Counted from the first letter of the stretch, positions 1 to 6,132 are shown. The stretch is 7,509 nt of DNA from Lysobacteraceae bacterium (GCA_004173415.1 SEHC01000086.1:1-7509), one strand, 5' to 3'. The notes: generated by a model not told the origin, from the sequence alone. Numbers and translations: made by a program.

Positions 1-203
1 GATTTCCCATGGCCGCGATGGTCGAAGGCACGGGCCGAGATCCCCAGCGCATTGAGGTCGCCGGCCAACGCCGCGTAGCGACCGCTGTGCTCGCCCAGGC
101 CATGGACCAGCAGCATGCGCGCGCGTGGCTGCGCCACCGGCCAGTCATTGAGGTGCAGCGAAAGGCCGTCGCGGGTCTGGAACGTCGCTATTGATGCCTG
201 CAT
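1..203 (-). CDS. Alpha/beta hydrolase, monoacylglycerol lipase/lysophospholipase-like (5' part only)
   Basis: Only the first 67 codons are in the window; the gene runs off the left edge. The ATG at 203-201 gives a protein beginning MQASIATFQTRDGL. Residues 33-43 read VHGLGEHSGRY, the HG oxyanion-hole strand typical of the Hydrolase_4 (serine aminopeptidase S33-like) branch, and residues 60-67 read FDHRGHGK, the conserved D-x-R-G-H-G turn of the same family. The nucleophile elbow GxSxG and the rest of the catalytic triad lie outside. Family members cleave monoacylglycerols or lysophospholipids, so a lipid substrate is likely but not shown. A GGGGA (213-209) five bases before the ATG can serve as ribosome binding site. 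It follows uup after 102 bases that hold two inverted REP elements. No signal peptide is seen, so it is probably cytoplasmic. The family call is firm; the substrate is inferred. Confidence 0.85.
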   Translation of the reverse strand, partial: MQASIATFQTRDGLSLHLNDWPVAQPRARMLLVHGLGEHSGRYAALAGDLNALGISARAFDHRGHGK

Positions 204-208
204 ATGGG

Positions 209-213
209 TCCCC
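209..213 (-). promoter_or_regulatory. Likely ribosome binding site of the hydrolase gene
   Basis: The minus strand reads GGGGA, five bases before the ATG at 203, with a further AGGA at 219-216. This purine-rich stretch supports the chosen start, the first ATG in frame and the one that places the HG motif at the usual distance from the N-terminus. The spacing is slightly short. Confidence 0.45.
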
Positions 214-219
214 GTTCCT

Positions 220-244
220 GTAGGAGCGACGCGAGTCGCGAAGC
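220..244 (+). repeat. REP-like palindromic element, copy 1 (GTAG-headed)
   Basis: The plus strand starts with GTAG and continues GAGCGACGCGAGTCGCGA. It contains a small stem, GCGAC (226-230) with GTCGC (235-239) around a GCGA loop. A GTAG head followed by an imperfect palindrome is the layout of REP elements mobilised by RAYT (TnpA-REP) transposases in Pseudomonas, Stenotrophomonas and related genera. It lies in the intergenic space between uup and the hydrolase gene. Bases 222-242 are an exact 21-base inverted copy of 269-289. No RAYT gene is in the window. Confidence 0.8.
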
Positions 245-267
245 TGGCGCTACATCAATGCTACCGG

Positions 268-290
268 TTTCGCGACTCGCGTCGCTCCTG
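268..290 (-). repeat. REP-like palindromic element, copy 2 (inverted partner)
   Basis: This is the reverse complement of copy 1: bases 269-289 match 242-222 without a mismatch over 21 bases. The head tetranucleotide differs (GCAG instead of GTAG on the minus strand). The two copies face each other across 26 bases, a BIME-like doublet. The whole can fold into one long hairpin in the transcript just after the uup stop codon (308-306), so it may stabilise the 3' end or slow polymerase. There is no T-run, so it is not a classic intrinsic terminator. Confidence 0.8.
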
Positions 291-305
291 CATGGGCATC
301 CAGGG

Positions 306-2180
306 TCAGGCGTCGAGTTCGTTCCAGCGCTGGTAAGCCTGTTCCAGGTCTGCCTGCAGCCGGGCCGAAGCTTCGTTGAAAGCCAGGATCGCGGCGCTGT
401 CCTGCTGGTAGAACTTCGGCTCGTTCATGGAGGCCGCACGCGCGGCGATGTCGGCTTCCAGCGCCTCGATGCGCGCCGGCAGCTGCTCGAGTTCGCGCTG
501 GTCCTTGTAGCTCAGCTTGCGCCGGGGCGCCGCGGCCGCGGCCGTGGCCTGCACCGGGCTCGGCGAGGCCTTCAGGGGCGTGGCGGCTTCGGCGTTGAAC
601 AGCGCGCCTGGCCGCTGCCGGACCCAGTCGCTGTAGCCGCCCACGTAGTCGGCCAGGCGGCCCTTGCCTTCCAGCACCAGGGTGCTGGTGACCACGTTGT
701 CGATGAACTCGCGGTCGTGGCTGACCAGCAGCAGGGTGCCCTTGTACTCGCCGAGCAGTTCTTCCAGCAGCTCCAGCGTTTCCACGTCCAGGTCGTTGGT
801 CGGTTCGTCCATCACCAGCAGGTTGGACGGCTGCGCGAACAGCTTGGCCAGCAGCAGGCGGTTGCGCTCGCCGCCGGACAGGCGGGTGATCGGCGCGCGG
901 GCGCGTTCGGGCGAGAACAGGAAGTCCTGCAGGTAGCCGATGATGTGCTTGCGGCTGCCATTGATCTCGATGAAGTCGCGCCCCTCGGCCACGTTCTCCA
1001 GCGCGTTCAGGCTGTCGTTGAGCTGGCTGCGGTGCTGGTCGAAATAGGCCACCTGCAGGCCGGTGCCCAGGGTCACTTCGCCAGCCTGCGGCTGCAGTTC
1101 GCCGAGCAGGATCTTCAGCAGGGTGGACTTGCCGGCGCCGTTGGGCCCGATGATGCCGACCCGGTCGCCGCGCAGGATCGTCGTCGACACGTTGTCCAGC
1201 AGCACGCGGCCGTCGTAGGCCTGGGTGACGCCCTCGATTTCGATGACCTTCTTGCCGGACTTCTGTGCCGCAGACACCGCCATGTTGACGTTGCCGCTGA
1301 GGTCGCGGCGTTGCGAGCGCTCGCGGCGCAGCGCCTTCAGCGCGGTGACCCGGCCTTCGTTGCGGGTGCGGCGGGCCTTGATGCCCTGGCGGATCCAGAT
1401 TTCTTCCTGGGCCAGCAGCTTGTCGAAGCGCGCGTTCTCCTGGGCCTCGGCATGCAGGCGCTCCTCGCGCCGGCGCAGGTAGTTTTCATAGTCGCCCGGC
1501 CAGCTGCTGACCTGGCCGCGGTCGATCTCGACGATGCGGGTGGCCAGCGCGCGCAGGAAGCTGCGGTCGTGGGTGACGAAGACGATGCTGCCCTCGAACT
1601 GCTTGAGGAAACCTTCCAGCCAGGCGATCGCGTCGATGTCCAAGTGGTTGGTCGGCTCGTCCAGCAGCAGGATGTCGGGCTTGCGCACCAGTGCCTGGGC
1701 CAGCAGCACCCGGCGCTTCATGCCCCCGGACAAGGCGGCGAAGTCGGCGTCTTCCGGCAGTTCCAGCTTGGTCAGCACCTGCTGCACGCGCAGGTCCAGG
1801 TCCCAGCCGTGCTGGGCCTCGATCTTCTCCTGCGCCTCGCCCATGGCCTCCATGTCGCCGTCGTGCAGGGCGTGGTGGTACTGGGCCAGCAGGTGGCCCA
1901 GGTCGCCCAGTCCCTCGGCGACCACGTCGAAGACCGTGCCGCTGGTGTCCTGCGGCACTTCCTGGGCCATGCGCGCGACCACCACGCCGTTCTGCAGGCG
2001 GACTTCGCCGTCGTCGGGGGTGATCTCGCCGGCCAGGAGCCGCATCAGGGTGGATTTGCCCGCGCCGTTGCGGCCGACGATGCATACGCGTTCGTTGGCT
2101 TCCAGGGTCAGGTCGACGTGTTCGAGGAGGAGCGGGCCGCCGATGCTGAAATCGACGCGCTGTAGTTGCATGAGTGACAT
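306..2180 (-). CDS. uup: ABC-F family ATPase Uup
   Basis: A soluble protein of 624 residues with two ATP-binding cassettes, close to the 635 residues of E. coli Uup. First cassette: Walker A GRNGAGKST (36-44), signature LSGGMKRR (150-157), Walker B with DEPTNHLD (174-181), switch THDRSF (203-208). A basic inter-domain linker spans about 240-305. Second cassette: Walker A GPNGAGKST (345-353), signature LSGGERNR (434-441), DEPTNDLD (458-465), switch SHDREF (487-492). After an Ala/Pro-rich spacer (about 528-552) comes KLSYKDQRELEQLP and a coiled coil to the end, the C-terminal domain that marks Uup rather than EttA or YheS. ABC-F proteins act at the ribosome, not as transporters; Uup is also linked to precise excision of transposons and branched DNA intermediates. 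The MSL start resembles E. coli Uup; an alternative ATG is three codons further in. No ribosome binding site is seen, but a TACAAT lies five bases upstream. Gap to the cytidylyltransferase gene: 33 bases. Confidence 0.96.
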   Translation of the reverse strand: MSLMQLQRVDFSIGGPLLLEHVDLTLEANERVCIVGRNGAGKSTLMRLLAGEITPDDGEVRLQNGVVVARMAQEVPQDTSGTVFDVVAEGLGDLGHLLAQYHHALHDGDMEAMGEAQEKIEAQHGWDLDLRVQQVLTKLELPEDADFAALSGGMKRRVLLAQALVRKPDILLLDEPTNHLDIDAIAWLEGFLKQFEGSIVFVTHDRSFLRALATRIVEIDRGQVSSWPGDYENYLRRREERLHAEAQENARFDKLLAQEEIWIRQGIKARRTRNEGRVTALKALRRERSQRRDLSGNVNMAVSAAQKSGKKVIEIEGVTQAYDGRVLLDNVSTTILRGDRVGIIGPNGAGKSTLLKILLGELQPQAGEVTLGTGLQVAYFDQHRSQLNDSLNALENVAEGRDFIEINGSRKHIIGYLQDFLFSPERARAPITRLSGGERNRLLLAKLFAQPSNLLVMDEPTNDLDVETLELLEELLGEYKGTLLLVSHDREFIDNVVTSTLVLEGKGRLADYVGGYSDWVRQRPGALFNAEAATPLKASPSPVQATAAAAAPRRKLSYKDQRELEQLPARIEALEADIAARAASMNEPKFYQQDSAAILAFNEASARLQADLEQAYQRWNELDA

Positions 2181-2185
2181 GCGCC

Positions 2186-2191
2186 ATTGTA
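2186..2191 (-). promoter_or_regulatory. -10-like box TACAAT immediately upstream of uup
   Basis: The minus strand reads TACAAT, then five bases, then the ATG of uup at 2180. Five of six bases match the sigma-70 -10 consensus. Transcription from it would begin at or next to the A of the ATG, giving a leaderless message; this agrees with the lack of a Shine-Dalgarno sequence. No convincing -35 hexamer is present 16-18 bases upstream, and the box lies in the 33-base gap behind the cytidylyltransferase gene. A candidate only. Confidence 0.35.
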
Positions 2192-2213
2192 CCCGGCGCG
2201 GCCCCGCCGACGC

Positions 2214-3203
2214 TTACTGGTACAGGTAGCGGACCACGTGGAAGAACACCGGCGCGGCATAGACCACCGAGTCCAGCCGGTCGAGGATGCCGCCGTGGCC
2301 CTCGATCATCTCGCCCCAGTCCTTGGCCCCCAGGCTGCGCTTGACCGCCGACAGGGCCAGGCCGCCGAGGAAGCCGCAGACCACGATCAGCAGGGACAGC
2401 AGGCCCGACTGCAGGGGCGTGAACGGGGTGATCCACCACAGGGACGCGCCCACGGCGGCGGCGGCCAGGCCGCCCCCGACCAGGCCCTCGACGGTCTTCG
2501 ACGGGCTGACCTGCGGCGCCAGCAGGTGCCGGCCGAACAGCTTGCCGAACACGTACTGCAGCACGTCGCTCAGTTGCACCACCAGCAGCAGGTAGAACAG
2601 CAGCAGCAGGTTCTGGCCCTCGTAGCCGGGGATGCGCAGCAGCATCAACGCCGGCGCGTGGCTCAGGCAGTACACGGTCAGCATCAGGCCCCACTGGACC
2701 TTGGTGTTGCGTTCCAGGAAGTTCTCGGTGTCACCGGACAGGGCCGAGACCGCCGGCAGCAGCAGGAAGCCGAACACCGGGATGCACATGACGAACAGGC
2801 CGTACCAGTCGATGCCGATCAGCCAGTACTGCAGCGGGATGGCGACGTAAAAGCACAGGCACAGCGACAGGTGGTCGCCGCGCCGGGTCGGGGTGAGGGT
2901 CAGGAACTCGCGCAGGGCGAAGAACGACAGCAGGCCGTACAGCACCAGCGTGGCCACCTTGCCCAGCAGGAAGCAGGCCGCCAGCACGCCCACCATCACC
3001 CACCAGGCGCGCACGCGGGCATTGAGGTTGTCGACCACCGGGCCGGGCTTGCGCCGGTGCAGGATCCAGCCGATCAGGCTGGCCAGCACCAGGATGCCGA
3101 GGACCCCGGCGATCACCCACCAGAACTTCTGCGGGGCGCGGACCAGCGCGGTGTGGAGGAAGTTGTCCAAGCTCAGGACGCCGGTGGAAAAGTCGCCGCT
3201 CAT
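2214..3203 (-). CDS. CdsA/YnbB-type phosphatidate cytidylyltransferase
   Basis: A polytopic membrane protein of 329 residues that should make CDP-diacylglycerol from phosphatidate and CTP. Residues 285-311 fit the CDP-diacylglycerol synthase signature: SAVKRSLGAKD, then GHGG (302-305), then DRLD (308-311). One position usually Pro or Gly is Glu301. SPSKTVEG (233-240) and D213 in QLSDVLQY are further conserved catalytic-region residues. About eight or nine hydrophobic segments are visible, for example 28-48, 66-95, 111-129, 133-151, 197-212, 240-258 and 266-285. E. coli CdsA is about 285 residues; this one carries extra N-terminal sequence, more like the YnbB branch. The ATG overlaps the stop of the PlsC-like gene as ATGA, so translation is probably coupled. 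It is likely an accessory CdsA paralogue; a housekeeping cdsA elsewhere is expected but cannot be checked here. Confidence 0.9.
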   Translation of the reverse strand: MSGDFSTGVLSLDNFLHTALVRAPQKFWWVIAGVLGILVLASLIGWILHRRKPGPVVDNLNARVRAWWVMVGVLAACFLLGKVATLVLYGLLSFFALREFLTLTPTRRGDHLSLCLCFYVAIPLQYWLIGIDWYGLFVMCIPVFGFLLLPAVSALSGDTENFLERNTKVQWGLMLTVYCLSHAPALMLLRIPGYEGQNLLLLFYLLLVVQLSDVLQYVFGKLFGRHLLAPQVSPSKTVEGLVGGGLAAAAVGASLWWITPFTPLQSGLLSLLIVVCGFLGGLALSAVKRSLGAKDWGEMIEGHGGILDRLDSVVYAAPVFFHVVRYLYQ

Positions 3204-3793
3204 GCCAATGCCGCCACCGCGCTGCGCGCGCGCTGCAGGAACTCTTCCTTGGTTTCCCCATCAACGCGTTGCAGTTGCGCGCCGAAGCGCACCGTGCAGA
3301 TCAGTGGCACCGGCAGCAGGCTGCCCTTGGGCATGCTCCGGCGGGCGTTGTCCAGGTAGACCGGGATCAGCTCCAGGTCCGGATGGCGGGTGGCCAGGTG
3401 GAACAGGCCCGACTTGAACGGCAGCAGGTCCGGCTCGCTGTTGCGGGTCCCTTCCGGGAACAGGATCAGCGAACTGCGGTCGGCCAGCGCGTCATGCAGC
3501 GGTTGCAGCGGATCGCCCTCCGATTGTCCGCGGTGGCGTTCGATCAGCACCGCGTTGAATCCCCTGCGGGCGAGGAAATGGCGGATGCCGCTGCCCCAGT
3601 AATCGCGCGCCGCCACCGGTCGCGTGCGCCTGCGCAGGCGCGGTGGCAGCGCCGACCACAAGGCCACGGTATCGACGTGGCTGGCATGGTTGGCGAAATA
3701 GATGCGTTGCCTGCCGGTGGGCCGCGAGCCCGACCAGCGCGGGTAGGCGCCGAGGAAGAGTTTCACCAGCACCACCAACAGGCGCGAGAACAA
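3200..3793 (-). CDS. PlsC-type 1-acyl-sn-glycerol-3-phosphate acyltransferase family protein
   Basis: A 197-residue protein of the PlsC/LPLAT family, which transfers acyl groups from acyl-ACP or acyl-CoA to lysophosphatidate or similar acceptors at the inner membrane. Motif I is NHASHVD (35-41), the catalytic H-x4-D with H36 and D41. Motif III is FPEGTR (112-117), which binds the glycerol phosphate. IPVYLDN (143-149) fits motif IV. A single hydrophobic helix (about 3-16) would anchor it. It is shorter than E. coli PlsC (245). The start is TTG at 3793-3791, preceded by GAAGGG (3807-3802) eight bases away; no ATG gives a better start, and the N-terminal helix supports the choice. It starts four bases after the CDP-alcohol phosphatidyltransferase stop and overlaps the next gene by four. 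The family is certain; the exact acceptor is inferred. Confidence 0.9.
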   Translation of the reverse strand: MFSRLLVVLVKLFLGAYPRWSGSRPTGRQRIYFANHASHVDTVALWSALPPRLRRRTRPVAARDYWGSGIRHFLARRGFNAVLIERHRGQSEGDPLQPLHDALADRSSLILFPEGTRNSEPDLLPFKSGLFHLATRHPDLELIPVYLDNARRSMPKGSLLPVPLICTVRFGAQLQRVDGETKEEFLQRARSAVAALA

Positions 3794-3797
3794 GGCC

Positions 3798-4424
3798 TCA
3801 GCCCTTCTGCTGGAGGAGTGCGGCCATCGCGCGGATGCGGGTGAAGCAGGTCAGCGCCGAGCCGATGGCGATCAGCGCCGACGCGGCGAGCAGTGCGTGG
3901 CGGGTGCCGTTCCAGTGCAGCTCCGCCGCCCCCAGCAGGCAGGCAACGGTGAGCAGGGCCATGCGATGCGGCTTGGCCATCGGCCCGCGGAAGTCCTGGG
4001 CCAGGCCGGCGCTGCCGCCGAACACGCGCACGTAGGCGGTCAGCACCGCCAGCAGCGCCCCCAGCCAGCCCAGCCAGGGATGCAGGACCGCATGGCCCAG
4101 CGCCACGATCAGCAGCGAGTCGGCGATGCGGTCGGGCAACTCGTTGTAAAGCCCGCCGGTGGGCGTCTGCTTGCCGCCTTCGACCGCGACCATGCCGTCG
4201 AGCAGGTTGCACAGCAGGCGCAACTGCACGCAGGCCGCGCACAGCAGCAGGCCCAGCGGGGACAGTGCCCAGGCCAGCGCCATCGCGCCTACCGCGGCGA
4301 AGAAGATGCTGATGACCGAGATCTGGTTGGGCGTGATGGAAGACTGCGCGAGCGCCGCGGCGAGCGATTTCGCCCAGCCGGTGGCCCGCGCCGCGATCGG
4401 CCTGCGGTTGTCGTGGTTCCCCAT
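3798..4424 (-). CDS. CDP-alcohol phosphatidyltransferase (YnbA-like) with a variant active-site motif
   Basis: A membrane enzyme of 208 residues from the ATG at 4424. The family exchanges CMP on a CDP-linked lipid or alcohol for an alcohol head group. The canonical motif is DxxDGxxAR-x8-GxxxDxxxD. Here residues 73-98 keep the exact spacing, but the first Asp is N73, the Arg after A80 is V81, and the third Asp is N94. D76, G77, G90 and the last Asp (D98) remain. Hydrophobic segments lie at about 36-54, 56-71, 103-130, 155-167 and 177-193. An upstream in-frame ATG (4550) would add 42 residues, but these look non-coding, and family members begin near NRRPIAARATGW, so the later start was chosen. 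No Shine-Dalgarno is seen; a TACCAT box lies six bases before the ATG. It heads the acyltransferase and cytidylyltransferase cassette. The head group cannot be predicted. Confidence 0.87.
   Translation of the reverse strand: MGNHDNRRPIAARATGWAKSLAAALAQSSITPNQISVISIFFAAVGAMALAWALSPLGLLLCAACVQLRLLCNLLDGMVAVEGGKQTPTGGLYNELPDRIADSLLIVALGHAVLHPWLGWLGALLAVLTAYVRVFGGSAGLAQDFRGPMAKPHRMALLTVACLLGAAELHWNGTRHALLAASALIAIGSALTCFTRIRAMAALLQQKG
3802..3807 (-). promoter_or_regulatory. Ribosome binding site deciding the TTG start of the PlsC-like gene
   Basis: The minus strand reads GAAGGG inside the last codons of the upstream phosphatidyltransferase gene, eight bases before the TTG at 3793. This spacing is optimal. 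It supports TTG as the real start and suggests that ribosomes finishing the upstream gene feed directly into this one. Confidence 0.6.
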
Positions 4425-4430
4425 GCGGCG

Positions 4431-4436
4431 ATGGTA
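4431..4436 (-). promoter_or_regulatory. -10-like box TACCAT just upstream of the phosphatidyltransferase gene
   Basis: The minus strand reads TACCAT six bases before the ATG at 4424, where a -10 hexamer would start transcription at the start codon. Four of six bases match TATAAT. No clear -35 is seen in the GC-rich sequence upstream, and there is no Shine-Dalgarno. It resembles the layout in front of uup. A weak candidate for the promoter of the lipid cassette. Confidence 0.28.
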
Positions 4437-4513
4437 GCGGAAGCACGCCGCGATCGGCGCGCCGCCGCCGGGCGCAAGCTGCGACGGAATTCGCAGTCCG
4501 GCGATGACCGGTC

Positions 4514-4551
4514 GATGCCGGGGGCGGTGACCTGCGACCGCGGCCGGCATC
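4514..4551 (-). other. Imperfect hairpin downstream of the SDR gene
   Basis: GATGCCGG (4514-4521) pairs with CCGGCATC (4544-4551), and inside it GCGGT (4524-4528) pairs with ACCGC (4537-4541). A GG/GG internal loop separates the two stems and the apical loop has eight bases. It lies 15 bases past the SDR stop codon, in the 142-base gap before the lipid cassette. There is no T-run on the minus strand, so it is not a standard intrinsic terminator; it may protect the 3' end or reduce read-through. Nothing else of note was seen in this gap except the adjoining 17-base tandem duplication. Confidence 0.4.
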
Positions 4552-4580
4552 AGCAGTCGGCGGGCATCACCAGTCGGTGG
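4546..4580. repeat. Imperfect 17-base tandem duplication across the SDR stop codon
   Basis: GGCATCAGCAGTCGGCGG (4546-4563) is followed directly, with one shared base, by GGCATCACCAGTCGGTGG (4563-4580), 16 of 18 bases identical. The right copy encodes the last residues (PTDW) and the stop of the SDR protein; the left copy lies just after the stop and is out of frame. It looks like a small slippage duplication of the gene's end. Confidence 0.55.
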
Positions 4581-6132
4581 GCCGGTAGTCCTTCAGGAAC
4601 TGGCCCCAGACGTGCTCACCGGTGTTCAGGCCGTGGATGATTGGGTCGACGATGCGCGCGGCGCCATCGACGATGTCCAGCGGCGGATGGAAGCGTTCCT
4701 CCACGGTCTTGCGCGCGGCCAGTTCCACCGGATCCTCGTCGGTCACCCAGCCGGTGTCGACGCTGTTCATGTGGATGCCGTCGCCGTGGTAATCGGCGGC
4801 GGCGGTGCGGGTCATCATGTTCAGCGCGGCCTTGGCCATGTTGGTGTGCGGATGCCGGGTGGTCTTGAAGTTGCGGTAGAACTGGCCCTCCACCGCCGAC
4901 ACGTTGACGATGTGCTTGTCGCGATTGTTCGTGCGCAGCATCAGCGGCTTCAGGCGCGCATTGATGATGAACGGCGCGATGGCGTTGACCAGTTGGGTCT
5001 CCAGCAGTTCCACCGAAGGGACTTCCGCCATCTGCAGGCGCCAGGAATTGCGCCCGCGCAGGTCGACCTGCTGCAGGTCCTGGTCCAGGCGGCCCTCGGG
5101 AAACAGGTGCTTCTGCCCCAGCAGTTCCTCGGCCAGCAGCGGCACCTGCGAGAGCTCGGCGGCGTGGGTCAGTCCCGCCACGCCGGGCAGGCCCTGCTTG
5201 ATCGCCACCTGCATGCCGGCCGCCTCCGGCAGCAGGTCGTGGCTGCGCAGCCCTTCGTAGCTGCCCAGCAGCTTGCGCACGTGCTCGGGCGTGTCGCGCA
5301 GCGCCGCGGTCTCGGCGTCCATCATGTGGGCGTAGAACTCGGGCGGGCGGCGCACGGTCTGGCAGGCGTTGTTGATGATGAAGTCCAGGCGCGGATACTT
5401 GCCCGCCAGTTCACGACAGAAGGCTTCCACGCTGGGCGTATGGCGCAGGTCCAGGCCGAAGATCTCCAGCCGGTGCGCCCAGTCGGCGAAGTCGGGTTCG
5501 CTGGCGTAGCGGGCGGCCGAATCACGGGCGAAACGGGTGGTGACGATCAGCTGCGCGCCGGCGCGCAGCAGCTTGAGGCCGGCCTGGTAGCCGATCTTGA
5601 CCCGGCCGCCGGTCAGCAACGCCACGCGCCCGCCGAGGTCGGCCAGTTCGGTGCGCTTGAAGAAATTGAACTCGGCGCATTGCGGGCACATCTGGTCGTA
5701 GAAGTGATGCAGCTGGGTGAACTTCTGCTTGCACACGTAGCAGTGGCGCAGTTCCGGCGACTCCAGCGGCGTGCGCGCTTCGTCCGCGCTGTCCTGGGCA
5801 ACGAAGCCGGCGGGCGGGAAGTAGTTCGGGGTAGTGAACACGGGCGCACGCCGCAGCGCCCGGATCCCGGTCTGGTCGAGCAGGGCATCGGCGCGACGCA
5901 GTTTCTCGGCGTGGCGCTCGCGCTCCAGTTCCTTCGACTTCTTCCTGCGCAGCTTGGGCTCGGGGTGGTAGATCGAGGCGATGGCCTTGTGCAGGCGCAC
6001 GCGCGCTTCCTCGGGCCAGGCGTCGAGCACGGTGCGGTCGGTCGCGATGGACTCCAGCAGTTCCAGCGCTTCGTGCGCCGGATCAGTGGATGAGTCGCTT
6101 TTCTTGTCGGCAGAACTATTCAAGGCAAACAA
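4567..6132 (-). CDS. Non-classical SDR-family oxidoreductase with N-terminal four-cysteine motif
   Basis: A 521-residue protein with a C-terminal Rossmann domain. LTGGRVKIG (173-181) is a variant of the TGxxxGxG dinucleotide motif; D228 (GLDLR), NNAC (254-257, for NNAG), N383 (LVNAIAPF), S412 (VNVSAVEG) and K434 follow in SDR order. At the catalytic YxxxK the sequence is TNMAK (430-434), so Tyr is replaced by Thr. About 105 residues (roughly 262-370) are inserted between the NNAC strand and the helix with N383. The N-terminal 165 residues hold an acidic helix, a basic stretch KLRRKKSKELERER (60-73) and CYVC (131-134) plus CPQC (149-152), a CxxC-x14-CxxC zinc-knuckle candidate. Most likely soluble; NAD(P) binding is expected, but substrate and chemistry are unknown. 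The start is uncertain: TTG at 6132 was chosen, a second TTG lies at 6123, no ATG occurs before residue 148, and no ribosome binding site is visible. Confidence 0.8.
   Translation of the reverse strand: MFALNSSADKKSDSSTDPAHEALELLESIATDRTVLDAWPEEARVRLHKAIASIYHPEPKLRRKKSKELERERHAEKLRRADALLDQTGIRALRRAPVFTTPNYFPPAGFVAQDSADEARTPLESPELRHCYVCKQKFTQLHHFYDQMCPQCAEFNFFKRTELADLGGRVALLTGGRVKIGYQAGLKLLRAGAQLIVTTRFARDSAARYASEPDFADWAHRLEIFGLDLRHTPSVEAFCRELAGKYPRLDFIINNACQTVRRPPEFYAHMMDAETAALRDTPEHVRKLLGSYEGLRSHDLLPEAAGMQVAIKQGLPGVAGLTHAAELSQVPLLAEELLGQKHLFPEGRLDQDLQQVDLRGRNSWRLQMAEVPSVELLETQLVNAIAPFIINARLKPLMLRTNNRDKHIVNVSAVEGQFYRNFKTTRHPHTNMAKAALNMMTRTAAADYHGDGIHMNSVDTGWVTDEDPVELAARKTVEERFHPPLDIVDGAARIVDPIIHGLNTGEHVWGQFLKDYRPTDW

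Noticed and set aside
204..2165. A 653-codon open frame on the plus strand, opposite uup
   Set aside because: It is the antisense of a gene with two complete sets of ABC motifs. Long stop-free antisense frames are expected in GC-rich coding DNA, and the product is a low-complexity Q/A/V/L/H/D-rich sequence without any recognisable domain.
1486..2694. A 402-codon minus-strand frame spanning the uup/cytidylyltransferase junction
   Set aside because: It crosses two well-supported genes in a different frame and is Arg/Pro/Gly/Ala-rich, typical of a shifted frame in GC-rich DNA.
4425..4550. A 42-residue N-terminal extension of the CDP-alcohol phosphatidyltransferase
   Set aside because: The extension is Pro/Arg-rich, has no ribosome binding site at its ATG, and overlaps the hairpin and repeat area. 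The conserved part of the family begins right after the later ATG at 4424.
4612..6093. A 493-codon open frame on the plus strand, opposite the SDR gene
   Set aside because: Same kind of antisense artefact; its composition is unlike a folded protein, while the minus strand shows ordered SDR motifs.
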